A stretch of DNA of 59,521 bases from Deltaproteobacteria bacterium (GTDB taxonomy: Bacteria; Desulfobacterota; Desulfobacteria; Desulfobacterales; C00003060), in the NCBI GenBank assembly GCA_019307135.1, contig JAFDKF010000032.1, positions 1 to 59,521 on the forward strand. Direction: 5' to 3'. Below, piece by piece: positions 8,051 to 16,015 of the stretch. A model generated the notes under the pieces. It had not been told where the DNA came from. It saw only the letters and a list, made by a program, of their open reading frames with translations, and did no database searches. The position numbers and the translations under genes are program-made. Every line of letters begins with the position of its first letter. The stretch's first letter is position 1.

Positions 8051-8736
8051 TTGCTGCCTTCTTCTCCATCCAAACTCAAGAAACTGCATACCAAGCGGCG
8101 GCGAATTCGCAGCCACTTTGGCGGGCAGGATCATCTGGATCAGATAGCAGTAACAGTTTCATGGAAACTGACGGGCTCCAATACTTTGATCGGTATTCGG
8201 ATCAGAGCGTCGTCCAATGTCGGTATTAAGGCTTTTGACGCCAGTGAAAGCTATATTGCCGAAGAGACCAGCCCCAAACATCGCAGCATAGCCGCTGTCT
8301 GCCACGCGCTGATTTTACTCATCCAGCTTATGCTGCACCCGGTTAAAACACTGATTTATTACGATGCCGCCAACATGGATAATCCTGATGAATATGCTGT
8401 TGACGATTCAAAAGATCCTTTTGTTGTTTTCTTCCGAGTATTGGCTGAATGTTTTAATGATCTTGAGTTCGTGGCAGCACCCAAAGGGCCCTACGTTGAA
8501 AGGCTCCGGAAAAAATTGACTGATTTGGCCGGGAATATCAAGACGAATGAAATTGTGCCTGGGAATATCCTGGAAATAATGCAACCGAAATCTTGGAACG
8601 CACCGTGCTACCCTGGATAGAAGCCATGTCGCGCAGGTATCGACGCATAAACTGGTCTTGGCTCAAGTCAATAACCGAGTCAAGTCTCAATGAAAGTGGC
8701 AAATTCACGGTTCCGGTTGTCGTAATGAGGCATTGA
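8051..8736 (+). pseudogene. Unrecognised gene broken by a frameshift
   Basis: One frame runs from about 8051 and stops at 8620. Near 8577 the protein-like sequence passes to the next frame: after GNILE the second frame continues NATEILERTVLPWIEAMSRR and ends VPVVVMRH-stop at 8736. Together they give a protein of about 225 residues with a hydrophobic stretch (AAVCHALILLIQLML). I do not recognise the family. The upstream end is also unclear because no ribosome-binding site is visible. A one-base indel, either mutation or a sequencing error, explains the split. Confidence 0.45.
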
Positions 8737-8820
8737 GGGTGACATCTTAATTATTAAATATTAGGATTTATCAGAGTTAGACATTTAGGGTCAGGAAAGC
8801 AAATGGCCAAGCTGCCTAAT

Positions 8821-8858
8821 GGCATCCAGCCGACGCGGTAAACCCCGCGGCTGATGCC
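8821..8858. repeat. Strong hairpin upstream of the thioesterase gene
   Basis: GGCATC-c-AGCCG-a-CGCGG pairs with CCGCG-GCT-GATGCC around a short TAAAC loop, giving a stem of about 16 pairs. It lies in the 200-base gap before the thioesterase gene. It could be a REP unit or a leader structure; no known riboswitch pattern is recognised. Confidence 0.5.
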
Positions 8859-8936
8859 AAGTCATTGGGCCGATAGCTTGAAGCTGAAGGATCTCAGTCT
8901 GCAAGTATTACGAAATTCCATGGAGGAAGTAGCTGC

Positions 8937-9443
8937 ATGACCGGGAAGGCATTTCAGGATTATTACCCAGATCAGTTAAGTCACTGTTATGGTTGCGGTC
9001 GGTTAAACGAGCATGGTCTCCAAATCAAGAGCTATTGGGATGGCGAAGAGAGTGTCTGTACATTCCATCCAAAGCCCTATCATATGGCTGTTCCTGGGTT
9101 CGTTTATGGTGGTCTAATCGCTTCGATTATTGACTGCCACTGCACCGGCACGGCTGCGGCTGCCACATACCGCGCTGAGGGACGTGCGATGGACACGGAA
9201 CCGCCCCTACGCTTCTTGACTGGCTCATTGCATGTTGATTATTTGCGCCCTACTCCACTCGGTGTGCCATTGGAAGTACGGGCAAATGTGAAGGAGATCA
9301 AAGGGCGTAAGGTCATGGTTGCTGCTACACTATCTGCGCAGGGAGAGGTATGCGCTCGTGGGGAGGTGGTGGCTATCCAGGTACCGGAGCATTTGATCCC
9401 TAAATACAAAGAAACAGTACAAGAAAACAGCGTCACCTCTTAA
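8937..9443 (+). CDS. PaaI-type hotdog-fold thioesterase family protein
   Basis: A 168-residue cytosolic protein. The N-terminus HCYGCGRLNEHGLQIKSYWD and the core PGFVYGGLIASIIDCHCTG, followed by LHVDYLRPTPLGVPLEV, match the PaaI/acyl-CoA thioesterase family (4HBT). The helix bearing GG.IA...D is where the active-site Asp or Asn normally lies. It probably hydrolyses an acyl-CoA, but the substrate is unknown. The ATG at 8937 is preceded by GGAGGAAGTAGCTGC, a good ribosome-binding site. It is a single gene between repeats. Confidence 0.8.
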   Translation: MTGKAFQDYYPDQLSHCYGCGRLNEHGLQIKSYWDGEESVCTFHPKPYHMAVPGFVYGGLIASIIDCHCTGTAAAATYRAEGRAMDTEPPLRFLTGSLHVDYLRPTPLGVPLEVRANVKEIKGRKVMVAATLSAQGEVCARGEVVAIQVPEHLIPKYKETVQENSVTS

Positions 9444-9467
9444 AGGGGGTCAAGCTTGTGTAAGTTT

Positions 9468-9632
9468 GGGGACATTTACATTTCCATATTTACGGTTTTA
9501 GGCTTAAGGATCGATGAGATTGTAGCCCTTTTGTTGTACTATTGTCTCTCCTCGCTTTACCGACTGACTCACCCCGGCCAAAACGCGCACAAGAATCATA
9601 ATTTCAAAACTGTAAATGTAAAGGGCGTCCCC
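9468..9632. repeat. Inverted-repeat element with GGGGAC ends (RAYT/IS200-like ends)
   Basis: Left end GGGGACATTTACATTTCC (9468-9485) and right end GTAAATGTAAAGGGCGTCCCC-type sequence (9612-9632) are imperfect inverted repeats. A further TTTACGGACGTCCCCC end lies at 9683-9699. Ends of the form GGGGACG..TTTAC are common on RAYT and IS200-like elements. No transposase is encoded inside. Confidence 0.5.
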
Positions 9633-9679
9633 ACCATTTCCCTCAACTGCTTTTTTGCTCATAAGGAGCAGTTAGTTAC

Positions 9680-9970
9680 TTATTTACGGACGTCCCCCTT
9701 GCTCCCCCGTCCCCCTTGCTCCCGATGTCCCATAGTTCTCAAGGTCTCCTTCATGGCAGCGTAATATCCTTGCTCGTAGTGTTCGTTGGTTTTTTTGTCA
9801 AAGACTGCTTCATTTTCATGGATGTATCTAAACCCTTGCCATTTCCCACGAGCCAAGACCACCTCTTCTCCGAGGGTAAATTTGTGGCCGCACGCCAGAC
9901 ACCCCTCGGGATTGAGGGTGTTGAGTTTCTCAAGGTCTACGAGGATCTTAAGTTTTCTTTTGCTTTCCAT
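9680..9970 (-). CDS. Small conserved-looking protein, function unknown
   Basis: A 96-residue protein starting MESKRKLKILVDLEKLN with GCLACGHKFTLGEEVVLARG in the middle. The CxxC suggests a zinc-binding or ribbon-like fold of small proteins in this phylum; the family is not identified. The ATG at 9970 follows GGGAGGTGTGTTTAC, a strong ribosome-binding site, so the upstream in-frame extension to 10000 is unlikely. The last 15 residues (HREQGGRGSKGDVRK) are encoded by repeat-like GTCCCCCTTGCTCCC sequence and probably arose by read-in to an element. It stands alone. Confidence 0.6.
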   Translation of the reverse strand: MESKRKLKILVDLEKLNTLNPEGCLACGHKFTLGEEVVLARGKWQGFRYIHENEAVFDKKTNEHYEQGYYAAMKETLRTMGHREQGGRGSKGDVRK

Positions 9971-10132
9971 GTAAACACACCTCCCTTTTCCATGATACAT
10001 GGGTGTCAGCTTTTAACAAAACCGATTTTCCCCCGGCACCGCCGGAAGATGGTATAACGGCTTCATGAAAAGGTTGCCACGCATCTCCACAGATTTATTG
10101 TTCTGCAACAGCTTTAGCTGAGTTCTGTACGG

Positions 10133-10978
10133 CTAATCTTCTCGTATCACCTTCTCCAGTCTTCTGGCAAATTCTTCATCCTCGAGGGCCCTTAAGCGAC
10201 TCGCAGTTGTTTCGTAAACATCGATCTGCTCTTCCTCCAGCTGGCGGCCCAGCACTGGATCAATCCTGCTTAGCTTTTTTATCAACATTTTTCGTTCTTT
10301 CGAAGGCATAACCTGCGGGTCTGTCATCGCTGCGGCTCTGCTGAAGACACCTTCCTCGAAAAGGTATGTCAACGCCTTGAAGGGCAACTCATAGTAATCT
10401 CCAAAAGCCCCCGTTCTCTGTGTAAAACCCTCGCGAGTGGCTGCCTTGAGTGATACACGAACGTAAAGCTTGTCTGCAAATTGAGCTAACTGTTTCACGT
10501 AATCTCTGTCAGAACCAAGGAGGATACCATTTGTTTCCAAGATAAAGACTCGGTATTTGGATTCGGCCACATATTGCAAGGTGGACAGCAGGTGCTCTTT
10601 GCCAAGGGTCGGTTCACATCCAGAGACTCGAAGTTTCTCTATTCTCATCCCCCTGAAGCGCTCCCACCCAGGAGACGAGATGCCCTTTTGTGCTGCCTTG
10701 AATAGGGCCTCTGCGACCTTCTTAGGTGAATAGAATTTGCCAAATTTTTCTGGAAAATCCCTTGACCAGTTAGCCCAGCAATAAACACAGCGTAAACAGC
10801 ATCCCACAGCATATCCGGTGGCTATGCCTCCGTAGACCGGAGCTGAATAAATCCCAGTATATTTTCTTTCTAATCCCTCCGGCCCCCTTCTGGTTATTAT
10901 CTTTTCTGTCTCTTTTGCTAGCTCCAAGGGGTCAAATGGGGCAGAGCCAGTGGTTAAAAAGCGCTGGTACGTCCCCAC
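10133..10978 (-). CDS. Radical SAM protein
   Basis: A 281-residue radical S-adenosylmethionine enzyme. The cluster-binding motif CCLRCVYC (CxxxCxxC) lies near residue 60 in GYAVGCCLRCVYCWANWSRD, followed by RVSGCEPTLG (the GGE-like SAM-binding strand) and FILETNGILLGSD. The C-terminal 60 residues are helical. The reaction is unknown; similar stand-alone proteins in archaea and Desulfobacterota are uncharacterised. The start at 10978 (MGTYQRFLTTGSAPFD) is the first Met. The truncated kinase upstream ends 30 bases before it on the same strand. Confidence 0.75.
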   Translation of the reverse strand: MGTYQRFLTTGSAPFDPLELAKETEKIITRRGPEGLERKYTGIYSAPVYGGIATGYAVGCCLRCVYCWANWSRDFPEKFGKFYSPKKVAEALFKAAQKGISSPGWERFRGMRIEKLRVSGCEPTLGKEHLLSTLQYVAESKYRVFILETNGILLGSDRDYVKQLAQFADKLYVRVSLKAATREGFTQRTGAFGDYYELPFKALTYLFEEGVFSRAAAMTDPQVMPSKERKMLIKKLSRIDPVLGRQLEEEQIDVYETTASRLRALEDEEFARRLEKVIRED

Positions 10979-11008
10979 AGCCTCTCCTTCAAAATCTTCG
11001 CATCAGAC

Positions 11009-11374
11009 TTATTCCACATAGTCAACGACATCCCCATCTCGGTCCTTTCTCCTCAAATAGGCCAACAGGTCAGTGATGAGACTTTGTATCCTGTTTCCTC
11101 CCTCCACGGCAGAGGCTATGAACTCATCGGTATCCAAATCAAGCCGCCCCATGTAGCGTGCTTCGACAAATCGGAGATATCTCGTCACCGCATCCAGCGG
11201 CTCTTGCAGATCATGTGAGGCCACATAAGCGAACTGCCTCAGTTCCTGATTGCTTTGCTCCAGCTCGTTCGCATGTCGTCGCAGCCGTTCCTCAACCTGC
11301 TTGTGCTCAAGTGCTTCTTCTTCTAGTTCTTTGACCCTTTGCTCCAATCCTTCACAGCTTGGTTTTCTGGGCAT
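11009..11374 (-). pseudogene. Histidine kinase lacking its ATPase domain
   Basis: The encoded protein has an N-terminal coiled coil (EQRVKELEEEALEHKQVEER) and a phytochrome-kinase-type HisKA domain with the phosphoacceptor in FAYVASHDLQEPLDAV. It then stops after LLAYLRRKDRDGDVVDYVE. The HATPase_c domain that must follow is absent, so the kinase cannot autophosphorylate. It is a 3'-truncated gene. The start at 11374 is chosen over 11407 because GGGAAAT lies nine bases upstream. Confidence 0.65.
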
Positions 11375-11407
11375 GAGCATATTTCCCTTATCGGCACCTC
11401 TTGTCAC

Positions 11408-11997
11408 CTTATCGCTCGTCTTCGCAATAGAGACATCTGTCCGGCCTCTTAACTGACCGGACAGATAGCGGTTTCAGTCTATGACCGGATGACTGGGACG
11501 CTTGTGCAGAACGTGCATAATTCGTTAAGGAGGGCTTCTCCTCCAGGTACTTTGTGGCGTATGTCGTCTGGGATATTGTAATCCCGATCAGAAACATGAA
11601 CGCTTGTCTGAGGCAATATGTCTTTCTTTTTTTTCTTTTGGGGTCGGACCATGCTATCCTATTGATATTCAAGGATAAACATTCCAAAAATATCTGTAAA
11701 TATCTGTTTTTACCCCTTAAAAGGCCATTTTCAAGGCCAAAATCATCACCGTAACAGCGTCTTCAACGTTTCCTCTTCACCCCAAAAAGCAACATGATAA
11801 GCTCAAAGCTCAAGGCTGAAAGCTGATAGTTCGTAGTTCATTAGCTCACAGATCCCCAAGGCTCAGGGCGGGCAAAGAGCGATCGAACCCCATAACCCAG
11901 ATCATGACCGCACAAAGTCCCCCGACCTCCATGGTCGTTGAATGGGTTGCGAGTTATGCGTTACGCGTTGAGGGTTGTAGATCCAGGAATTTCTAGT
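11408..11997. other. Intergenic stretch without a supported gene
   Basis: Nothing protein-like is visible on either strand. Around 11797-11830 there is an AGCTCAAAGCTCAAGGCTGAAAGCTGA-type simple repeat, related to the one at 22585-22665. A hairpin AGGAGGGCTTCTCCTCC lies at 11528-11545. Confidence 0.45.
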
Positions 11998-12219
11998 TAG
12001 TTTCCATCCAGAAATGGCCCTTTCCCGCAATCTCGGCGTCAATCTGCAGGATCGCTTGTGCGACGTACCAAATGTACGCCTCCGCGCGATCCCTTGAGTT
12101 GACTCGGGGCATCCATGCCCCTCGCCCTTGCGGGCAGCCTTGCGGCTGTCCAATTCCGCTGTCCTGCGGAATTGTCCTTGACCTTGCGAAAAATTGCTCA
12201 TTTCTGAATTGGAAACTGA
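11998..12219. repeat. Inverted-repeat element of about 220 bp
   Basis: The left end TAGTTTCCATCCAGAAATGG and the reverse complement of the right end (12197-12219), CAGTTTCCAATTCAGAAATG, are imperfect inverted repeats. The interior is rich in short palindromes (GGGCAGCCTTGCGGCTG, CCGCTGTCCTGCGG). It encodes no transposase and looks like a MITE. Confidence 0.5.
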
Positions 12220-12222
12220 CGC

Positions 12223-12264
12223 TAGTGCCCACCATTTTAGAGACCCATTTATGGATGGGCACTA
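12223..12264. repeat. Hairpin TAGTGCCCA ... TGGGCACTA
   Basis: TAGTGCCCACC at 12223 pairs with GGATGGGCACTA ending at 12264. It overlaps the stop codon of the Fic-like remnant and may act as a terminator-like structure on the minus strand. Confidence 0.45.
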
Positions 12265-12424
12265 CTGAAATAGTCTTTGTATAGAAACTTTTGGTTGCGA
12301 GCATAGCCGGTGATTTCACTGAGCACACCCAGTTCAATCATCTGTTTCGCCAAACGACCAGCAGTGGCATTAGACACTCCTGTGACCCTTCGAATTTCCT
12401 TGATGGTAACCAACGGGTTCATGA
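12249..12424 (-). pseudogene. Fic-family protein C-terminal remnant
   Basis: The minus-strand frame reads LVTIKEIRRVTGVSNATAGR, LAKQMIELGVLSEITGYARN and QKFLYKDYFSSAHP-stop. This is the winged-helix end of Fic-domain proteins (ATG.S..TA.R....LE.LGIL.E.TG..R...Y.Y..Y). The catalytic HPFx[DE]GNGR region is not present. Upstream the frame is lost by a shift near 12425. The remaining upstream reading frame (12430-12590) is unrelated to Fic or too decayed to recognise. Confidence 0.6.
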
Positions 12425-12510
12425 ATCGGCTGGCGAGCTTTCAAAGAAGCGGAACACGGCAGTATACCAACCCCGAGTTGTATTGTTGGATGGCGTCCGG
12501 AAAAGGTCTT

Positions 12511-12927
12511 TCACCAGCAGGTGCGCAAGCTCCAGCCGGAAACTTTGCGTGTAGCCGAGTTGTCTGAGAATCTCGACCCTGAAGTGGGTTTGCTCCACTG
12601 TCGTTGGAGGGGGTAAATCAATTCCCCGCCCCTCGCCAGTTTCTCAATGGCATCGCTCAACTCAGGCGAGAGAGGGACATCTTCATCAATGACCTCCACG
12701 GGATCAAAATCAGGACAAGCCTCCTGTTCCCAGTCAAATCGTTTTTGCTTTACAAGTTCCTGGCAACGAGAAAAATCCTGGTTCTCCAGCAGGTCGTCGA
12801 GATAGGGCTCAAATTCAGGATCATTCAGACAGATTGCAAAATCGCTCACGAAAGGTTCGGAAGGGAAGCTGTAATTGCAATTAGTGCAAATTTTTAGGAG
12901 TTCAGGTTTATCGGAATTCGTACTCAT
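12511..12927 (-). CDS. Hypothetical acidic protein
   Basis: A 138-residue protein with CTNCNYSFPSE near the N-terminus and an acidic middle (EFEPYLDDLLENQDFSRCQE). The family is not recognised. The second of two adjacent ATGs (12927) is chosen because GGAGG lies six bases upstream. The last 40 residues (QRQWSKPTSGSRFSDNSAT...) are less protein-like than the overlapping frame THFRVEILRQLGYTQSFRLE, so a frameshift near 12620 is possible. It lies at the edge of the decayed Fic region. Confidence 0.5.
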   Translation of the reverse strand: MSTNSDKPELLKICTNCNYSFPSEPFVSDFAICLNDPEFEPYLDDLLENQDFSRCQELVKQKRFDWEQEACPDFDPVEVIDEDVPLSPELSDAIEKLARGGELIYPLQRQWSKPTSGSRFSDNSATRKVSGWSLRTCW

Positions 12928-12983
12928 CATGTTCCTCCACATCGAAAATCAATCTTGATGACTTTTTACGAGACCATCATGCA

Positions 12984-14423
12984 TTAGAGGCCTAAACTAA
13001 CCAGAAGTTCTTCAGCCGCGCGCTCTCCAACACGGACACAGTCCGGAATCCCTACGCCTTCAAAACCATTACCCCCAAGTTGCAAACCATTGTGCTCGCC
13101 AAGCCGCCTCCGAATGGCCGCTACTCTCTGAAGGTGATCAACATCGTATTGCGCCATCGATTCAGGCCAGCGGTGCACCATGGCAAAATATGGGGCCGTG
13201 GTAATGCCCAGCAAATTGTCCAGGTCGCGGCGAGCAGCCACAATCAACCCTTTATCATCGTGCTGCATTATCTCCGGGTGCAACGCTCCGCCCATAAAGG
13301 CACGCAGCAGCACATAGCCGTGCGGTGCCCGGCCTGCATATTTTACGCTGCTAAACGATGCCGCAATAATGCTGCGCCTTTCGGTGATCGGAACGACGAG
13401 TCCAAAAGCGTCCAGGGGATGTGCCACTTGTTCACGTCGGTAAGCAAGATGGACAACAGCCGACGAGGCATATTGAACCGCTGACAACTGCGCAGCCAGA
13501 TCTGTGTCTACCCCGGTGAGCAGCCTTGCCGCGTGTTTGGATGGACCGGCGATGATGATGCCGTCTGCTTCCATGGACATACCGTCTTTCAGTTCAACGC
13601 TCCAGCAAGGAATCGCACTGCCGTTGGCCTTCTTGTCTACCCTGGCAACACGCTCGTTCAGCCGGAAGCGAACATGGCCCAACTGATCCCTCAGGCAATT
13701 GACAAGTGTCTGCAAGCCGTCCCTAAAGGTCACAAACATGCCGTAACGTGCCCCACTGCCTCTTGTTTTGTGTCGTTTCCCTTCGCGCAGCATCCCCTTG
13801 ATCACACTACCGTACTTGGTTTCCAGATCGAGGAAGCGGGGCATGGTTGCCCGCAGGCTGAGCCTCTCCGGTTTTGCAGTATAGATACCGCTTATCAGGG
13901 GCTGCACCACGCGGTCCAGTGCCTCGCGGCCGAATCGCCGGGTGACAAAGGAGGCAAGGGATTCGTCCTCATTCACTTTCTTCGCGGGCAGGAACATCTC
14001 CATCGCCATCCTGAGCTTACCGGGCACAGAGAAGATAGGTGAGGTAATCAGCGGCATGAACTTCGTGGGCGCCATCAAGAGAAACCCTTCAGGGATTGGC
14101 ATTAACTTACCCAGGCGCACGACCAGTGCACGGCGGTGAGCCTCACTGGTTGACAGCAGTTCTGATTCCAACCCGAGACGCCGGGTCAACGACAGGGCCC
14201 ACGGTTTGGCGGTGATGAAGTTGTCAGGGCCAGAATCGATCAAAAACCCATCCTGTTTGACCGTGTGAATCACACCTCCCAACCGATCACGAGCCTCGAT
14301 TAACGTGACGTCCAATGAGTGATTTCGTTCACCGCTCAACTCGGATAGCCGGTAGGCCGCGCTAAGCCCGGTAATGCCTCCTCCAATGATGATAATTCGT
14401 TTAGTCTGTAGCCGATCAACCAT
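12984..14423 (-). CDS. hemG: Protoporphyrinogen oxidase (HemG/HemY type, FAD-dependent)
   Basis: Oxygen-dependent-type (HemY-like) flavoenzyme of 479 residues that oxidises protoporphyrinogen IX, or coproporphyrinogen III in Gram-positives, to the porphyrin. The N-terminus KRIIIIGGGITGLSAAYRL is the dinucleotide-binding motif, followed by DVTLIEARDRLGGVI. PRFLDLETKYGSVIKGM, the FRDGLQTL segment, and the C-terminal GLQLGGNGFEGVGIPDCV motif (FAD-binding) are typical. The ATG at 14423 is preferred: the upstream 30 codons come from a TTTCGTG-type repeat. It heads toward hemH and hemDE on the same strand in the order hemDE, hemH, hemG by transcription, with repeat-filled gaps rather than tight spacing. 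Confidence 0.9.
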   Translation of the reverse strand: MVDRLQTKRIIIIGGGITGLSAAYRLSELSGERNHSLDVTLIEARDRLGGVIHTVKQDGFLIDSGPDNFITAKPWALSLTRRLGLESELLSTSEAHRRALVVRLGKLMPIPEGFLLMAPTKFMPLITSPIFSVPGKLRMAMEMFLPAKKVNEDESLASFVTRRFGREALDRVVQPLISGIYTAKPERLSLRATMPRFLDLETKYGSVIKGMLREGKRHKTRGSGARYGMFVTFRDGLQTLVNCLRDQLGHVRFRLNERVARVDKKANGSAIPCWSVELKDGMSMEADGIIIAGPSKHAARLLTGVDTDLAAQLSAVQYASSAVVHLAYRREQVAHPLDAFGLVVPITERRSIIAASFSSVKYAGRAPHGYVLLRAFMGGALHPEIMQHDDKGLIVAARRDLDNLLGITTAPYFAMVHRWPESMAQYDVDHLQRVAAIRRRLGEHNGLQLGGNGFEGVGIPDCVRVGERAAEELLVSLGL

Positions 14424-14717
14424 TTCTAAAACAAGCCTAACCCTGGCAAGCCGGAAGCAAACAGGTTTGAACGTAAAGAAATTAATCACGAAAACACGAA
14501 AGTACGAAAACACGAAAAGTCGATCTTAATTGCAACGCCAATTATCTTTTTACTCAAACGTTCAAACTGATGTCCATCTCTCTGCGGCCTAATAACTGGT
14601 TTGATTTGTTTCAAGTGCAGTTTCCCCATTGGGGCAGTCTCTTTCGCGCTTTCGTCATTTCGTACTTTCGTGCTTTCGTGATTGTCTTTTGAATTTTCTG
14701 CCAGAAAAACACGGATC
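14424..14717. repeat. Intergenic repeats ACGAAAGTACGAAAACACG and inverted copy
   Basis: ACACGAAAGTACGAAAACACG at about 14489-14512 and TTTCGTACTTTCGTGCTTTCGTG at about 14659-14682 are inverted copies of one simple-sequence unit. They flank about 150 bases of unexplained sequence between hemH and hemG. Confidence 0.5.
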
Positions 14718-15656
14718 TCATAGATAACGGCCTAAAACCCGGGTTACGAGATCTGCCAGCCCGTTGACAAATACCTGGTCGTCACTAGCCGTCTTGGCAC
14801 GCAGCAAGGTGATGCCAGCTTGTCTTGCCGTCTCCATTGCTTCGATATCAAGGTCATACAACACCTCGATATTGTCGGACACGAACCCGATCGGCACGAC
14901 AACCACGTGCTTGACCCCTCGGACTCCGAGCTCTCGCAGGACATCGTTGACGTCCGGCTCCAGCCATGAATCTTGAGGCCGTCCACTGCGGCTCTGGTAA
15001 GCCCGTTGCCAGTTTGCGTGATCTAGCTTTCTGGCCACAAATGCTCCCGAATCATCCACCTGTTTGGCATAGAGTTCGACCTTGGGATCACTGTGCGGGA
15101 TGCTGTGGGCGGTGAAGAGGATATGGGCAGCCTGGCGATCTGGTGCGGGGAGTTGTTCCAGGCAGTGCTTGACCTGGTTTGAGACGGCCTCGATAAACCC
15201 GGGATGGTCGAACAGCGGCCCCGTATACTCAATACTCAGGTCAACGCCGGCCTTGGCTATGGCATTGGCGACATCGGTTTGATACTGATCCCAGCTTGAT
15301 CTGCTCTGGTACACAGACATGATCAGGCCCACTGCCCGGTTTACCCCATCCCGGCTCATCTGCTGCACGGTGTCTTCCAGCAGCGGGTGCCAGTTACGCA
15401 TGCCTACGTAAACTGCCAATGGCATGCCATGATTCTTCAGTGTCGCTTTCAAGGCGTGTGCCTGGCGCAAAGTGACCTCCTTTACCGGAGATCTGCCCCC
15501 AAAGAGCTCATAGTGACGGGCAACACTCTCAAGGCGTTCCGCTGGGATACGACCCTGGGTGACGTTCCTGAGAAACGGGCGGATATCCTCAACCTTTTCC
15601 GGTCCGCCAAAAGCGATTACTAACACAGCGTCGAATGTATCCTGGTTCAGCGTCAT
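14718..15656 (-). CDS. hemH: Ferrochelatase
   Basis: Inserts ferrous iron into protoporphyrin IX (or coproporphyrin III). The protein of 312 residues begins MTLNQDTFDAVLVIAFGGPE, whose AFGGP matches the N-terminal ferrochelatase motif. ILFTAHSIPHSD carries the conserved iron-binding His, and YQSRSGRPQDSWLEPDV matches the family's Q.R.G...WL.P segment; VVPIGFVSDNIEVLYDLDIE is the C-terminal block with the conserved Glu. The ATG at 15656 is chosen because the 22 codons before it come from a GTCGGGTTTTATACCCGAC-type repeat. It lies between hemDE and hemG. Confidence 0.92.
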   Translation of the reverse strand: MTLNQDTFDAVLVIAFGGPEKVEDIRPFLRNVTQGRIPAERLESVARHYELFGGRSPVKEVTLRQAHALKATLKNHGMPLAVYVGMRNWHPLLEDTVQQMSRDGVNRAVGLIMSVYQSRSSWDQYQTDVANAIAKAGVDLSIEYTGPLFDHPGFIEAVSNQVKHCLEQLPAPDRQAAHILFTAHSIPHSDPKVELYAKQVDDSGAFVARKLDHANWQRAYQSRSGRPQDSWLEPDVNDVLRELGVRGVKHVVVVPIGFVSDNIEVLYDLDIEAMETARQAGITLLRAKTASDDQVFVNGLADLVTRVLGRYL

Positions 15657-15726
15657 GATTTCGTGAGACCTTTTTTGAAGCAATCCCGGTCGGGTATAAA
15701 ACCCGACCCTACAACTGGACACCTTC

Positions 15727-15987
15727 GTCTCTCACAGAGAGCACACACCAGAGCCTCAGAGTTTCTTAAGCTGAATTGCTGAGAGGGCAATTCAGCTTAA
15801 ACTGCCACGTTATCGCATGATATTTCCGCCGTGTTGGCAAAACCCGCCCATTTGGAATCATAAATCCTCCGCCTGTGGCGGAGTGATCGTTTGGCCTGAT
15901 TTTTCCCACTCAAAAAATCAGGCCAAGAAACTTTCATCTCAGTGCTCTCTGTGGGCTCAAGCGACCAAAGGGAGCGGGCGAGAGGCC
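15727..15987. repeat. Dispersed composite element A, copy 1
   Basis: About 260 bp between hemDE and hemH. It starts TCTCTCACAGAGAGCACAC, contains the hairpin GCTGAATTGC...GCAATTCAGC, a CCGCCTGTGGCGG palindrome and a hairpin on GCCTGATTTTT...AAAAATCAGGC, and ends GTGCTCTCTGTGGGCTCAAG followed by CGACCAAAGGGAGCGGGCGAG. CACAGAGAGCAC at the left is inverted at the right. Copy 2 is at 27021-27298 and copy 3, inverted, at 46797-47085. Confidence 0.75.
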
Positions 15988-16015
15988 CCCGTCATCGGTC
16001 GCACTTTGGCTGTTG

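Noticed and set aside
7632..8069. Minus-strand frame reading KAAIICFILTQQFPN and DSYHDEAFLVIYEEPNG
   Set aside because: Its first half looks protein-like, but its second half is the antisense of the membrane-protein gene, there is no ribosome-binding site and no family is recognised.
8760..8936. Possible riboswitch (c-di-GMP or cobalamin type) before the thioesterase gene
   Set aside because: A strong hairpin is present, but the conserved core sequences of these riboswitch classes are missing.
9456..9764. A 102-codon frame overlapping the GGGGAC inverted repeats
   Set aside because: It is fully explained by the repeat element and the antisense of the gene at 9680-9970.
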